A DNA stretch of 64,000 nucleotides. Origin: Lachnospiraceae bacterium (GTDB lineage: Bacteria; Bacillota; Clostridia; Lachnospirales; Lachnospiraceae). The position numbers and the translations under genes were made by a program. This document shows positions 1 through 7,824 of the stretch, in pieces; position 1 is the stretch's first letter; each line of letters opens with the position of its first letter. A model generated the notes under the pieces. The model had not been told where the DNA came from. It saw only the letters and a program-made list of their open reading frames with translations, and searched no databases. The stretch lies in the NCBI GenBank assembly GCA_022781925.1, contig JALESO010000043.1, positions 62,001 to 126,000 of the forward strand. The letters run 5' to 3'.

Positions 1-512
1 CCGGAGGAAATCTGACTGATGATATCCACCACGGTGGAATCTCCGTACTGCCTGTTTTCAAAAAATGCATAATAACCGCCATAGACCGTGTAAGACAGCA
101 CGACATTGACGGATGGATCCTGTTTGTACTCCGGGTGAGCTTCAAACAGGATTTTTTTTAGCTGATATTCTACTTTGCGGACCAGTTCTCCGGCTCTGGT
201 TCCGGAAAACAGGATTCGGATGATCGCATCCCGGGAAAGATAGCCGAGAAACATATTTTTGGCCAGGGCTGCCGGATCATCGAGGCAGTTTTCCGGATTC
301 GGAATGGCTTCAATGACAGAGGTGACAACTTCCGTCTCCAACTGATCACTCAGATCGTAAATATCTTTGTAGTGTGAGTAAAAGGTGGATTTGTTGATCT
401 GGGCTTTTTCACACAGTTCTTTGATGGTGATTTTCTCCAATGGCTTTTTGGAGCGCAGTTCTAAAAATGTATTGTGAATGGCTGTTTTTGTTTTTTCTAT
501 TCTGATATCCAT
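1..512 (-). CDS. TetR/AcrR-family transcriptional regulator (C-terminus cut by window edge)
   Basis: Reads leftward from an ATG at 512; 170 codons are visible and the gene runs off the left edge. The N-terminal part (about residues 1-50) is a TetR helix-turn-helix: a helix with 'ITIKELCEKAQINKSTFY' followed by 'SHYKD', the usual recognition-helix pattern. The rest is a ligand-binding helical domain with no assignable ligand. TetR proteins are normally dimeric repressors that often control a divergent or neighbouring gene; the region just upstream (532-546) carries a small inverted repeat that could be its operator. Its target is unknown; the divergent gene here is glgB, 360 bases away. Confidence 0.85.
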   Translation of the reverse strand, partial: MDIRIEKTKTAIHNTFLELRSKKPLEKITIKELCEKAQINKSTFYSHYKDIYDLSDQLETEVVTSVIEAIPNPENCLDDPAALAKNMFLGYLSRDAIIRILFSGTRAGELVRKVEYQLKKILFEAHPEYKQDPSVNVVLSYTVYGGYYAFFENRQYGDSTVVDIISQISS

Positions 513-531
513 GCTAGTACCTCATTTTTTA

Positions 532-546
532 ACTAATGGTGTTAGT
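532..546. promoter_or_regulatory. candidate TetR operator (ACTAA-N5-TTAGT)
   Basis: Perfect 5-base arms with a 5-base spacer, 20 bases upstream of the tetR start codon. TetR proteins commonly autoregulate from such sites. The arms are short, so chance is possible. Confidence 0.35.
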
Positions 547-715
547 CAATTAAAATCTTTCATAAATGTCTGCGAAATAGCCTTTTTCATGTTCGTACAA
601 TTGACTTTTTCGACAATTATAAAAAATCGTTGGTTTTCCGACGAATTAAAAAAGCTGTTTCTGTTCAAGTATGTTCTTGTTATTTATAATTATAATAGTA
701 TCAACATAGAAAAAC

Positions 716-729
716 AACCACAGTTGGTT
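716..729. promoter_or_regulatory. inverted repeat AACCA-N4-TGGTT upstream of glgB
   Basis: Perfect 5-base arms, downstream of the TATAAT-like hexamers at 685-696 and upstream of glgB. It could be an operator in the glgB leader. No binding protein can be named. Confidence 0.25.
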
Positions 730-872
730 AATTAAACTACTAATGTGAAAAAATATCATTGTTTTTATATAGAAGCATTTTTATAGAAGTGGGAGTTTTA
801 ATTGAGGATGAAGTCTGGAAAAAAAGACTGTAGTTCTATATACGAGAAAGCAAAATAAGAGGGAGAGAGCAT

Positions 873-2663
873 ATGGATTTTTATGGATTTTATACGGGAA
901 AAGAATTTGAGGCATATCGTTTCCTTGGGGCGCATGCCTATGAAAAAGGAACGGTTTTTCGGACCTTTGCGCCGAATGCACAGCGGATTTCACTGATCGG
1001 TGAATTTAACGGCTGGCAGGAGATGCCGATGCAGAAGGTACACGATGGCAATTTCTGGGAGTGTTATGTGGAAAATGCCGGGAAGGGCATGATGTACAAA
1101 TACAAGATTTACGGGGCAGATGGAAGCAGTATCGATCATTGTGATCCATATGGATTTTACTCGGAACTGCGTCCGAACAATGCGTCTATTATTTATGATA
1201 CGACTGACTATCATTTTACAGATGGGGGATGGATGAAAAAGCGTTCAGTACAGAAAGATGCGCCGCTGAATATTTATGAGATTCACTTTGGTTCCTGGAG
1301 AAAGAAAGATGATGAAGATCCGACAGGTTGGTATACGTATCGTGAGATGGCAGACCTGCTGATTCCGTATCTGAATGAAAATGGTTACAATTATGTGGAA
1401 CTGATGCCGTTGAGCGAGCATCCCTGTGACGAATCCTGGGGCTATCAGAATACCGGATTTTTTGCGCCGACTTCCCGTTACGGAACGCCGGATGATCTGC
1501 GGTATTTTGTGAATGCCTGCCATAAGCACAAAATTGGCGTGTTGATGGATTTTGTGCCGGTGCATTTTGCGGTGGATGCCTATGCGTTGTGGAATTATGA
1601 CGGTTCCGCTCTGTATGAATATCCAAATCAGGATGTTGGCTACAGCGAGTGGGGAAGCTGCAATTTCATGCATTCCAGAGGAGAAGTGCGAAGCTTCCTT
1701 CAGTCTGCCGCAGCATACTGGCTGGCGGAGTATCATTTTGACGGCCTGCGGATGGATGCGGTGAGCAACCTGATCTACTGGCAGGGAAATGAGGCAAGAG
1801 GTGTGAACAATCTGGCAGTTTCCTTTATTCAGAATATGAATCAGGGACTAAAAGACCGGTTCCCGACGGCGATGCTGATGGCAGAGGATTCGTCTTCCTA
1901 TTCGGGGGTAACCAGATCTGTTCACGATGGTGGTCTGGGATTTGACTATAAATGGGACATGGGATGGATGAATGATACGCTGAATTATTTCCGGACAGCA
2001 CCGGAATATCGTTCTGCAAATTATCACAAACTGACCTTTTCCATGATGTATTATTATAATGAAGCGTATGTGTTGCCGTTGTCCCATGATGAGGTGGTGC
2101 ATGGAAAGGCAACCATCATCCAGAAAATGAGTGGAGATTATGATGATAAATTCCCACAGGCGCGTACCATGTATATGTATATGTATGCACATCCAGGCAA
2201 AAAACTGAATTTTATGGGAAATGAAATCGCGCAGTTCCGTGAGTGGGATGAGAAGCGGCAGCAGGATTGGGATATTTTAAAATTTCCGAAACACAGAGAA
2301 TATCATCGTTTTATGATGGGACTGAACGAAGTGTATAAAAAATATCCGGCATTCTGGGAGGCTGATTATGCACAGAATGGCTTCCAGTGGATCGACTGTC
2401 ATCAGGAAGAAAAATGTATTTATGCCTTTGAACGGAAGAGTAAAAGTGAGCGGATTGTGGCAGTTTTCCATTTTGGAGATGTAAAAGAGCAAAAATACAC
2501 GATGAAAATTTCCGGTGCGAAAAAATTAAAACTGATCTACAGCAGTGACGATGCAGAGATGAAAAAGGCGCATCCGGAGTATCAGAAAGACGTTACAGTG
2601 ATAGGTGGAGAGGCTTCACTTGTGCTTCCTGCATATAGTGCACGGTATTATGAAGTGCAATAA
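873..2663 (+). CDS. glgB: 1,4-alpha-glucan branching enzyme (GH13)
   Basis: Makes alpha-1,6 branches in glycogen by cutting and transferring alpha-1,4 chains. The 596-residue protein has an N-terminal CBM48-type beta domain (about 1-120), the GH13 barrel and a C-terminal beta domain. Conserved regions are visible: 'DFVPVHF' (region I), 'DGLRMDAV' with nucleophile Asp295, 'LMAED' with acid/base Glu338 and 'SHDE' at 404-407. A GGGAGAGAG ribosome site precedes the ATG. It is somewhat shorter than the E. coli enzyme, as in the GlgB group that lacks the extra N-terminal module. It stands alone here; glycogen synthase glgA is 32 kb downstream, so the glycogen genes are split. Confidence 0.95.
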   Translation: MDFYGFYTGKEFEAYRFLGAHAYEKGTVFRTFAPNAQRISLIGEFNGWQEMPMQKVHDGNFWECYVENAGKGMMYKYKIYGADGSSIDHCDPYGFYSELRPNNASIIYDTTDYHFTDGGWMKKRSVQKDAPLNIYEIHFGSWRKKDDEDPTGWYTYREMADLLIPYLNENGYNYVELMPLSEHPCDESWGYQNTGFFAPTSRYGTPDDLRYFVNACHKHKIGVLMDFVPVHFAVDAYALWNYDGSALYEYPNQDVGYSEWGSCNFMHSRGEVRSFLQSAAAYWLAEYHFDGLRMDAVSNLIYWQGNEARGVNNLAVSFIQNMNQGLKDRFPTAMLMAEDSSSYSGVTRSVHDGGLGFDYKWDMGWMNDTLNYFRTAPEYRSANYHKLTFSMMYYYNEAYVLPLSHDEVVHGKATIIQKMSGDYDDKFPQARTMYMYMYAHPGKKLNFMGNEIAQFREWDEKRQQDWDILKFPKHREYHRFMMGLNEVYKKYPAFWEADYAQNGFQWIDCHQEEKCIYAFERKSKSERIVAVFHFGDVKEQKYTMKISGAKKLKLIYSSDDAEMKKAHPEYQKDVTVIGGEASLVLPAYSARYYEVQ

Positions 2664-2786
2664 TTGGCAAAAGTGCATAATAACCATATGCTGTGAAAAC
2701 AAACCAAAAGCTAATAATTCTATCAAAAGTTAGCAAATTTTAACAAAAATCTTATTGAAAAGTTGTATCATTTGTGTAAAAAATGC

Positions 2787-2815
2787 TTGAAAAACAACTT
2801 CTTGATGATTATAAT
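2787..2815 (+). promoter_or_regulatory. sigma-A promoter for the small gene/P-type ATPase operon
   Basis: TTGAAA at 2787-2792, a 17-base spacer and TATAAT at 2810-2815, with A/T tracts upstream. The start codon of the next gene lies 45 bases further on. No terminator was seen between glgB and this promoter. Confidence 0.8.
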
Positions 2816-2859
2816 TAATCATAAACAAAAACAAACACACGCAAATGGAGGAAAATATT

Positions 2860-3164
2860 ATGTTCAAAAAATTTAATGCAGGAAAGTTGGTCTTTTTGTA
2901 GCAGGTCTTGCTTTTGGAACAGCAGGTATCAAAATCCTTACAAGCAAAGATGCTAAGAAAGTTTACACAGGTTGCACCGCTGCTGTATTGCGTGCAAAAG
3001 ATACAGTAGTAAAAACAGCAACAACTGTTCAGGAGAACGCAGGCGATATTCTTGCTGAGGCAAAACAGATCAATGCTGACCGTGCCGCTGCGGAAGCATA
3101 TGTAGAGGACGAAGAAGCAACTGAGGCAGAAGAGACTCAGGCTGAGGAAGCACAGGCAGAATAA
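2860..3164 (+). pseudogene. DUF6110-like small membrane-associated protein, frameshifted near codon 10
   Basis: A good ribosome site (GGAGG) leads to ATG at 2860, but the frame ends in TAG at 2899. A second frame, open from about 2889 to the TAA at 3162, continues the protein: a short hydrophobic stretch ('LFVAGLAFGTAGIKIL'), then a Lys/Ala-rich region and an acidic tail of Glu/Ala. Adding one base in 2884-2889 would give one product of about 101 residues. This fits the DUF6110-type proteins that I recall upstream of such P-type ATPases in Lachnospiraceae. Its stop overlaps the ATPase start (TAATG), suggesting translational coupling. The defect could be a real mutation or a sequencing error; no second start codon rescues the later frame. 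Confidence 0.7.
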
Positions 3165-5257
3165 TGAAATTTGCGATCAAACATGAGATAAAAGGACGTC
3201 TACGTGTTCATATGGCGCAGCAGCGCATGACCTATGAGCAGGCAGACGTCCTGCAATATTATCTGCAGCAGTCGGATCTTGTAGTTGATGCAAAAGTATA
3301 CGAACAGACAGCGGACGTTGTGATCAGTTACAACGGAGACCGGGCTGCTATCATTCATTTATTATGTACCTTTAAATATCAGCTGGTGGAAGTGCCGGAG
3401 GGATATCTGGAGAGTACCGGACGTGAGTTAAACTCAGAGTACAAGGAAAAATTAATCTGTAAAGTCGTATGGCATTACGGAAAGAAATTATTTTTACCGG
3501 CACCGATCCGAAATGTGATCACCATTGTAAACGGTATCCGTTATATATGGAAAGGACTGCAGAGTCTGCGTCATCGCCGGCTGGATGTAGCTGTTCTGGA
3601 TGCAACGGGTATTGCGGTATCGCTGCTCCGTCAGGATATGGGAACCGCAGGTTCCGTGATGTTCCTGCTTGGTATCGGCGAGCTGCTTGAGGAGTGGACA
3701 CACAAGAAATCCGTCGGAGATCTGGCACGAAGCATGTCTCTGAACGTAGAGAAAGTATGGCAGAAGGCTGGAGATCAGGAAGTCCTGGTATCTTCTTCTA
3801 CCATTGAAAAAGGCGATGAGATCATCGTTCATGCCGGAAACGTTATCCCGTTTGACGGTGTGGTAACAGCCGGAGATGCTACCGTAAACCAGGCTTCCCT
3901 GACCGGAGAATCCGTACCGGTTGCAAAGACGTTAGATTCTTACGTTTATGCAGGTACTGTTCTGGAAGAGGGCGAGCTGACCATCCGTGTGGAAGCAACC
4001 GGTGGCGCTACAAAATACGAGAAGATCGTTACCATGATCGAGGATTCCGAGAAACTGAAATCCAATCTGGAAGGAAAAGCAGAGCATCTGGCAGATAAGC
4101 TGGTTCCGTATACATTGGGCGGTACGTTACTGACCTGGTTACTGACCAGAAATGCCACAAAAGCACTGTCTATCCTGATGGTAGACTTTTCCTGTGCACT
4201 GAAGCTTGCAATGCCGATTTCTGTGCTTTCTGCAATCCGTGAGGCACAGCAGTGTGATATCACCGTCAAAGGCGGTAAATATCTGGAGGCCGTTGCCGAG
4301 GCAACAACCATCGTATTTGATAAAACAGGTACACTGACAAAGGCAAAACCGACGGTGATTGATGTCATCCCGTTCAACGATTCTGAGCCGGATGAGCTGC
4401 TTCGTATCGCAGCCTGCCTGGAAGAGCATTTCCCGCATTCCATGGCAAAAGCCGTTGTGACAGCTGCAAAAGAGAAAAAGCTGGAGCATGAGGAAATGCA
4501 TTCCAAAGTGGAATACATTGTAGCACACGGTATTTCTTCCTTTATCGAAGACAAACGTGTGGTAATCGGAAGTTATCATTTCATTTTTGAAGATGAAAAA
4601 TGTGAGATTCCGGAAGGCAAAGAAGTCGTATTTGATAATCTGCCGGAAGAGTGTTCCTGTCTGTATATGGCTATCGACCAGAAGCTTGCAGCCGTTATCT
4701 GTATCGAAGATCCGGTACGTGAGGAAGCTGCGGATGTGATCCAGGATCTGCGTGACAATGGTATTGAAAAAATTGTCATGATGACCGGAGACAGCGAGCG
4801 TACTGCAGCTGCCATTGCACGCAAAGTCGGTGTGGATGAGTATTATTCCGAAGTTCTGCCGGAAGATAAGGCAAACTTTGTAGAGCAGGAGAAAGCACTT
4901 GGTCATAAAGTAATCATGATCGGTGATGGAATCAACGATTCACCGGCTCTGTCAGCCGCAGATGCAGGTGTGGCCATCAGTGATGGTGCCGCCATTGCCC
5001 GTGAGATCGCAGATATCACCATCGCAGCAGACGATCTGCATGAGATCGTGACATTGAAGAAGATCAGCAACAGACTGATGCAGCGTATCCACCGCAATTA
5101 TCGCTCTATTGTAGCGTTCAATGCAGGACTGATCGCACTTGGTGTAGGCGGAATCATTCAGCCGACCACATCTTCTCTGTTACATAACACTTCAACACTG
5201 TATATCGGTCTGAAGAGTATGGAAAATCTGCTGGATGAGCAGGAGAAAAATAAATAA
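3164..5257 (+). CDS. P1B-like heavy-metal translocating P-type ATPase
   Basis: A 697-residue cation pump of the heavy-metal ATPase family. In order: an HMA-like N-terminal domain (1-75, 'HEIKGRLRVHM') without the metal-binding CxxC, membrane segments around 145-180 and 313-357, actuator loop with TGES (247-250), phosphorylation motif DKTGT (Asp386), an HP-like 'FPHS' motif in the nucleotide-binding domain, hinge 'GDGINDSPAL' near 586, and C-terminal membrane helices. The usual CPC motif in the ion-binding helix is replaced by Phe-Ser-Cys (342-344), so the metal cannot be inferred from the standard rules. It is coupled to the upstream small gene. Export of a transition metal is the likely role. 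Confidence 0.88.
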   Translation: MKFAIKHEIKGRLRVHMAQQRMTYEQADVLQYYLQQSDLVVDAKVYEQTADVVISYNGDRAAIIHLLCTFKYQLVEVPEGYLESTGRELNSEYKEKLICKVVWHYGKKLFLPAPIRNVITIVNGIRYIWKGLQSLRHRRLDVAVLDATGIAVSLLRQDMGTAGSVMFLLGIGELLEEWTHKKSVGDLARSMSLNVEKVWQKAGDQEVLVSSSTIEKGDEIIVHAGNVIPFDGVVTAGDATVNQASLTGESVPVAKTLDSYVYAGTVLEEGELTIRVEATGGATKYEKIVTMIEDSEKLKSNLEGKAEHLADKLVPYTLGGTLLTWLLTRNATKALSILMVDFSCALKLAMPISVLSAIREAQQCDITVKGGKYLEAVAEATTIVFDKTGTLTKAKPTVIDVIPFNDSEPDELLRIAACLEEHFPHSMAKAVVTAAKEKKLEHEEMHSKVEYIVAHGISSFIEDKRVVIGSYHFIFEDEKCEIPEGKEVVFDNLPEECSCLYMAIDQKLAAVICIEDPVREEAADVIQDLRDNGIEKIVMMTGDSERTAAAIARKVGVDEYYSEVLPEDKANFVEQEKALGHKVIMIGDGINDSPALSAADAGVAISDGAAIAREIADITIAADDLHEIVTLKKISNRLMQRIHRNYRSIVAFNAGLIALGVGGIIQPTTSSLLHNTSTLYIGLKSMENLLDEQEKNK

Positions 5258-5298
5258 AAGCACGTTGATCTGAAACAGCGATTGTGCTTAAGAAAAAG

Positions 5299-5340
5299 AA
5301 GCCCGTGGAACTTTAAGTAGTAAGTTTCATGGGCTTTCGT
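5299..5340 (+). terminator. rho-independent terminator after the P-type ATPase
   Basis: 14-base arms (5299-5312 and 5323-5336) pair with two G-U wobbles around a 10-base loop. The T-tract is short and interrupted, so strength is uncertain. Confidence 0.7.
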
Positions 5341-5376
5341 ACTTTACAGGAAAATTGTTTATTTTCAGAGAAGTAA

Positions 5377-5405
5377 TTGTTTTTTTTTCGGAAATCCGCT
5401 ATACT
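5377..5405 (+). promoter_or_regulatory. candidate promoter for tcdA-ttcA
   Basis: TTGTTT at 5377-5382, 17-base spacer containing a T-run, and TATACT at 5400-5405. The leader would be about 100 bases. The -35 is weak. Confidence 0.5.
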
Positions 5406-5511
5406 ATCACAGGCAATTCATAGTAAAACAGTAAACAATAAAGAATCTTATAACAATATATGGATTCTGAAATGTTCGAAAAATAGTAAAAATACATTGG
5501 AGGAGAAACGA

Positions 5512-6327
5512 ATGGAAGAAAATACTTCTTTGCATACAGAATGTGAACATAAGCCGCGACCTGCTGTGTTGAATCAGTTTTCCAGAACAGAACTGCTTCT
5601 GGGAGAAGACAACATGCAGCGCCTGTTCAATGCCAGAGTGGCGGTATTCGGAATCGGCGGTGTCGGTGGATATACCGTGGAAGCACTGGCGCGTGTGGGC
5701 GTTGGAACACTGGATCTGATTGATGATGACCGGATCTGCCTGACAAACTTAAACCGTCAGATTTTTGCAACAAGAAAAACCATTGGAAAATATAAAGTAG
5801 ATGTAGCGAAAGAGCGTATTCTGGAGATCAACCCGAAGGCGGTTGTCAACACATATAAGACATTTTATATGCCGGATACTGCAGATCAGTTTGATTTTTC
5901 TCAGTATGATTATGTGGTAGATGCGATCGATACCGTCACCGGAAAACTGATGCTTGTGGAGCAGGCAAAAGCCGCAGGTGTGCCGATCATCAGTTCCATG
6001 GGAGCAGGTAATAAGATGGATGCATCCGCTTTTGAAGTGGCAGATATCTATGAAACGTCTGTCTGCCCGTTAGCAAAAGTTATGCGCCGTGAGCTGAAAA
6101 AACGTGGCATCGATCATCTGAAGGTGGTTTATTCCAAAGAAAAACCGATGACTCCGATCGAAGATACGGAAAACAGCTGTAAAAATAACTGCGTCTGCCC
6201 GCCGGGAACCGCAAGAAAATGTACCGTGCGCCGTCAGATTCCGGGAAGCCTTGCGTTTGTACCGTCGGTAGTCGGACTGATCATTGCAGGTGAGATCACA
6301 AAAGATCTGACAGAACTGCCGCAGTAG
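5512..6327 (+). CDS. tcdA: tRNA threonylcarbamoyladenosine dehydratase (ThiF/E1-like)
   Basis: Predicted to cyclise t6A37 in tRNAs to ct6A using ATP. The 271-residue protein has the E1-like nucleotide-binding fold: 'VAVFGIGGVGGYTVEALARVGVG' region at about 43-66, 'LIDDD.ICLTNLNRQ' acidic/Arg patch, and a Cys-containing C-terminal part ('NNCVCPPG'). I chose the ATG at 5512 because GGAGGAG lies 8 bases upstream; an earlier in-frame TTG has no such site. It is followed 12 bases later by a rhodanese-TtcA fusion, making a tRNA-modification pair. MoeB or HesA are alternatives, but the length and C-terminal sequence fit TcdA. Confidence 0.85.
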   Translation: MEENTSLHTECEHKPRPAVLNQFSRTELLLGEDNMQRLFNARVAVFGIGGVGGYTVEALARVGVGTLDLIDDDRICLTNLNRQIFATRKTIGKYKVDVAKERILEINPKAVVNTYKTFYMPDTADQFDFSQYDYVVDAIDTVTGKLMLVEQAKAAGVPIISSMGAGNKMDASAFEVADIYETSVCPLAKVMRRELKKRGIDHLKVVYSKEKPMTPIEDTENSCKNNCVCPPGTARKCTVRRQIPGSLAFVPSVVGLIIAGEITKDLTELPQ

Positions 6328-6339
6328 AAAGGAGAGCAT

Positions 6340-7512
6340 ATGGGAGAAATACAGTTATCCGTACAGGAACTGTTCGCAATGCCGGAAGACAGCTATCAGT
6401 TAGTTGATATCCGGGATGAGCGGGCACGTTCCTACGGTGTGATTCCGGGCAGCGTGGCTCTGAGTGCAGAGGAACTGCAGGAATCACAGGAAATTGATAA
6501 AAATAAAACAGTTGTTATTTATTGCCAGAAAGGTGAGATGAGTGTTCCGGCAGCAGAAGCACTGCAGGAAGCCGGTGTGGACGCCCGAAGCCTGAACGGC
6601 GGATACTTAGCCTGGCTGATGGAATCCATGAAACAGAAAGAAGAAGCCAAAACGGAGGAAGAGACTCCGGAATATGTGGAGATAGAACAGAGTATCCGTA
6701 AAAAGTTCCGGAAAACCATCTGGTGTCGTTTTACCCGTGCAGTACGTGAGTACGAGCTGGTAAAAGAGGGCGACAAGATCGCAGTCTGTATCTCCGGAGG
6801 AAAAGATTCCATGCTGATGGCAAAGCTTTTCCAGGAGTTAAAACGCCACAATAAGTTTAATTTTGAAGTGGTATTTCTGGTTATGGATCCGGGATACAGT
6901 CCGGCAAACAGACAGATCATTGAGGCAAACGCAAAGAGAATGAATATTCCGATCACTATTTTTGAATCGGATATTTTTGATGCGGTATTTAATATAGAAA
7001 AATCACCGTGTTATCTGTGCGCGAGAATGCGCCGGGGACATCTTTACAGCAAGGCGAAAGAACTTGGCTGCAACAAGATTGCCCTGGGTCATCATTATGA
7101 TGATGTGATTGAAACCATTCTGATGGGTATGCTCTACGGAGCACAGATGCAGACCATGATGCCGAAGCTGCACAGCACAAACTTTGAGGGTATGGAGCTG
7201 ATCCGTCCGCTGTATCTGATCCGCGAGGATGATATCAAGAAATGGCGTGACAGCAATGACCTGCATTTTATTCAGTGTGCATGTAAGTTTACCGATACCT
7301 GCAGTACCTGCGGTGGTGAGAACACATCAAAGCGTGTGGAAGTGAAGAATCTGATCCGTCAGCTGAAAGAGACAAATCCATTCGTGGAGGCAAATATTTT
7401 CAAGAGTGTGGAGAATGTCAACCTGAGCACGGTCATTGCTTATAAGCAGGGTGGCGTGAAACATCATTTCCTGGATGACTACGATAAAGTAGAGAAAAAA
7501 GAAGAAGCATAA
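6340..7512 (+). CDS. rhodanese-TtcA fusion, tRNA 2-thiocytidine-type PP-loop thiolase
   Basis: A 390-residue fusion. Residues 1-90 form a rhodanese domain with active-site Cys62 in 'YCQKGEMS' and the typical 'LNGGYLAW' end; it can carry persulfide sulfur. Residues about 115-380 form a TtcA-like PP-loop ATPase with 'SGGKDS' at 152-157, and Cys pairs in 'CYLCARMR' and 'CACKFTDTCSTCGG' that may hold an Fe-S cluster or act in thiolation. TtcA makes s2C32 in tRNA. The fusion suggests sulfur is handed over within one polypeptide. GGAG precedes the ATG; it shares a transcript with tcdA. Confidence 0.85.
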   Translation: MGEIQLSVQELFAMPEDSYQLVDIRDERARSYGVIPGSVALSAEELQESQEIDKNKTVVIYCQKGEMSVPAAEALQEAGVDARSLNGGYLAWLMESMKQKEEAKTEEETPEYVEIEQSIRKKFRKTIWCRFTRAVREYELVKEGDKIAVCISGGKDSMLMAKLFQELKRHNKFNFEVVFLVMDPGYSPANRQIIEANAKRMNIPITIFESDIFDAVFNIEKSPCYLCARMRRGHLYSKAKELGCNKIALGHHYDDVIETILMGMLYGAQMQTMMPKLHSTNFEGMELIRPLYLIREDDIKKWRDSNDLHFIQCACKFTDTCSTCGGENTSKRVEVKNLIRQLKETNPFVEANIFKSVENVNLSTVIAYKQGGVKHHFLDDYDKVEKKEEA

Positions 7513-7824
7513 GATCTAAACAAAAAAGGAATTTGTGTTTTGTATACAAAGTTAGAAGACAGTAAAAGATCAGAAAGTGCTAAAATATAAGAAGAAAAAT
7601 ATAGAAAAACGTAAAAATTGGAAGATGCAACTGCCAGTTGACGGATTTTCAAGGGAAATTGGTGGTTGTCAATCGGGATTTTTCGCATAATGGCTCCATC
7701 AGGAGAAGTTTTGCTGAGAACATCAATGGCGGGACGGATCCTGATGGATTTTTATTTGATAGGAAATACATTTCCTTATATCAAATGGAAACCATATTTT
7801 ATAATAGGAAAGGTATCAAGGGTT
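7513..7824. other. 312-base intergenic region with palindromes, no gene
   Basis: Holds a perfect 12-base palindrome TTTGTATACAAA at 7539-7550, and a larger inverted repeat at 7754-7786 that overlaps the promoter of the next gene. Reading frames extending upstream from the XRE gene and one at 7638-7961 have no ribosome site and unnatural composition, and I do not call them. No terminator was recognised behind the rhodanese-TtcA gene. Confidence 0.6.
7754..7786. promoter_or_regulatory. large inverted repeat, candidate operator of the XRE regulator
   Basis: Outer arms ATTTGATA (7754-7761) and TATCAAAT (7779-7786) enclose inner arms GGAAA (7762-7766) and TTTCC (7771-7775). It ends just before a TATAAT at 7800-7805 and overlaps the expected -35 position, so a bound protein would block or replace RNA polymerase contacts. 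The leader to the ATG at 7825 would be only about 15 bases. Confidence 0.5.

Larger units (their letters stand above)
513..872. other. AT-rich divergent intergenic region, no gene
   Basis: This 360-base stretch separates tetR and glgB. It is clearly AT-rich and holds two short inverted repeats (532-546 and 716-729), two overlapping TATAAT-like hexamers at 685-696 without a good -35, and a purine-rich ribosome site just before glgB. A reading frame of 85 codons starts at 478, but it overlaps the start of tetR, has biased AT composition and matches no family I recognise, so it is not called. Confidence 0.6.

Noticed and set aside
478-735. 85-codon frame on the plus strand
   Set aside because: It overlaps the tetR start, has no ribosome site and is composed of promoter-like AT-rich DNA.
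4139-4906. 255-codon frame opposite the P-type ATPase
   Set aside because: Antisense shadow of a clearly coding gene; no ribosome site and no family.
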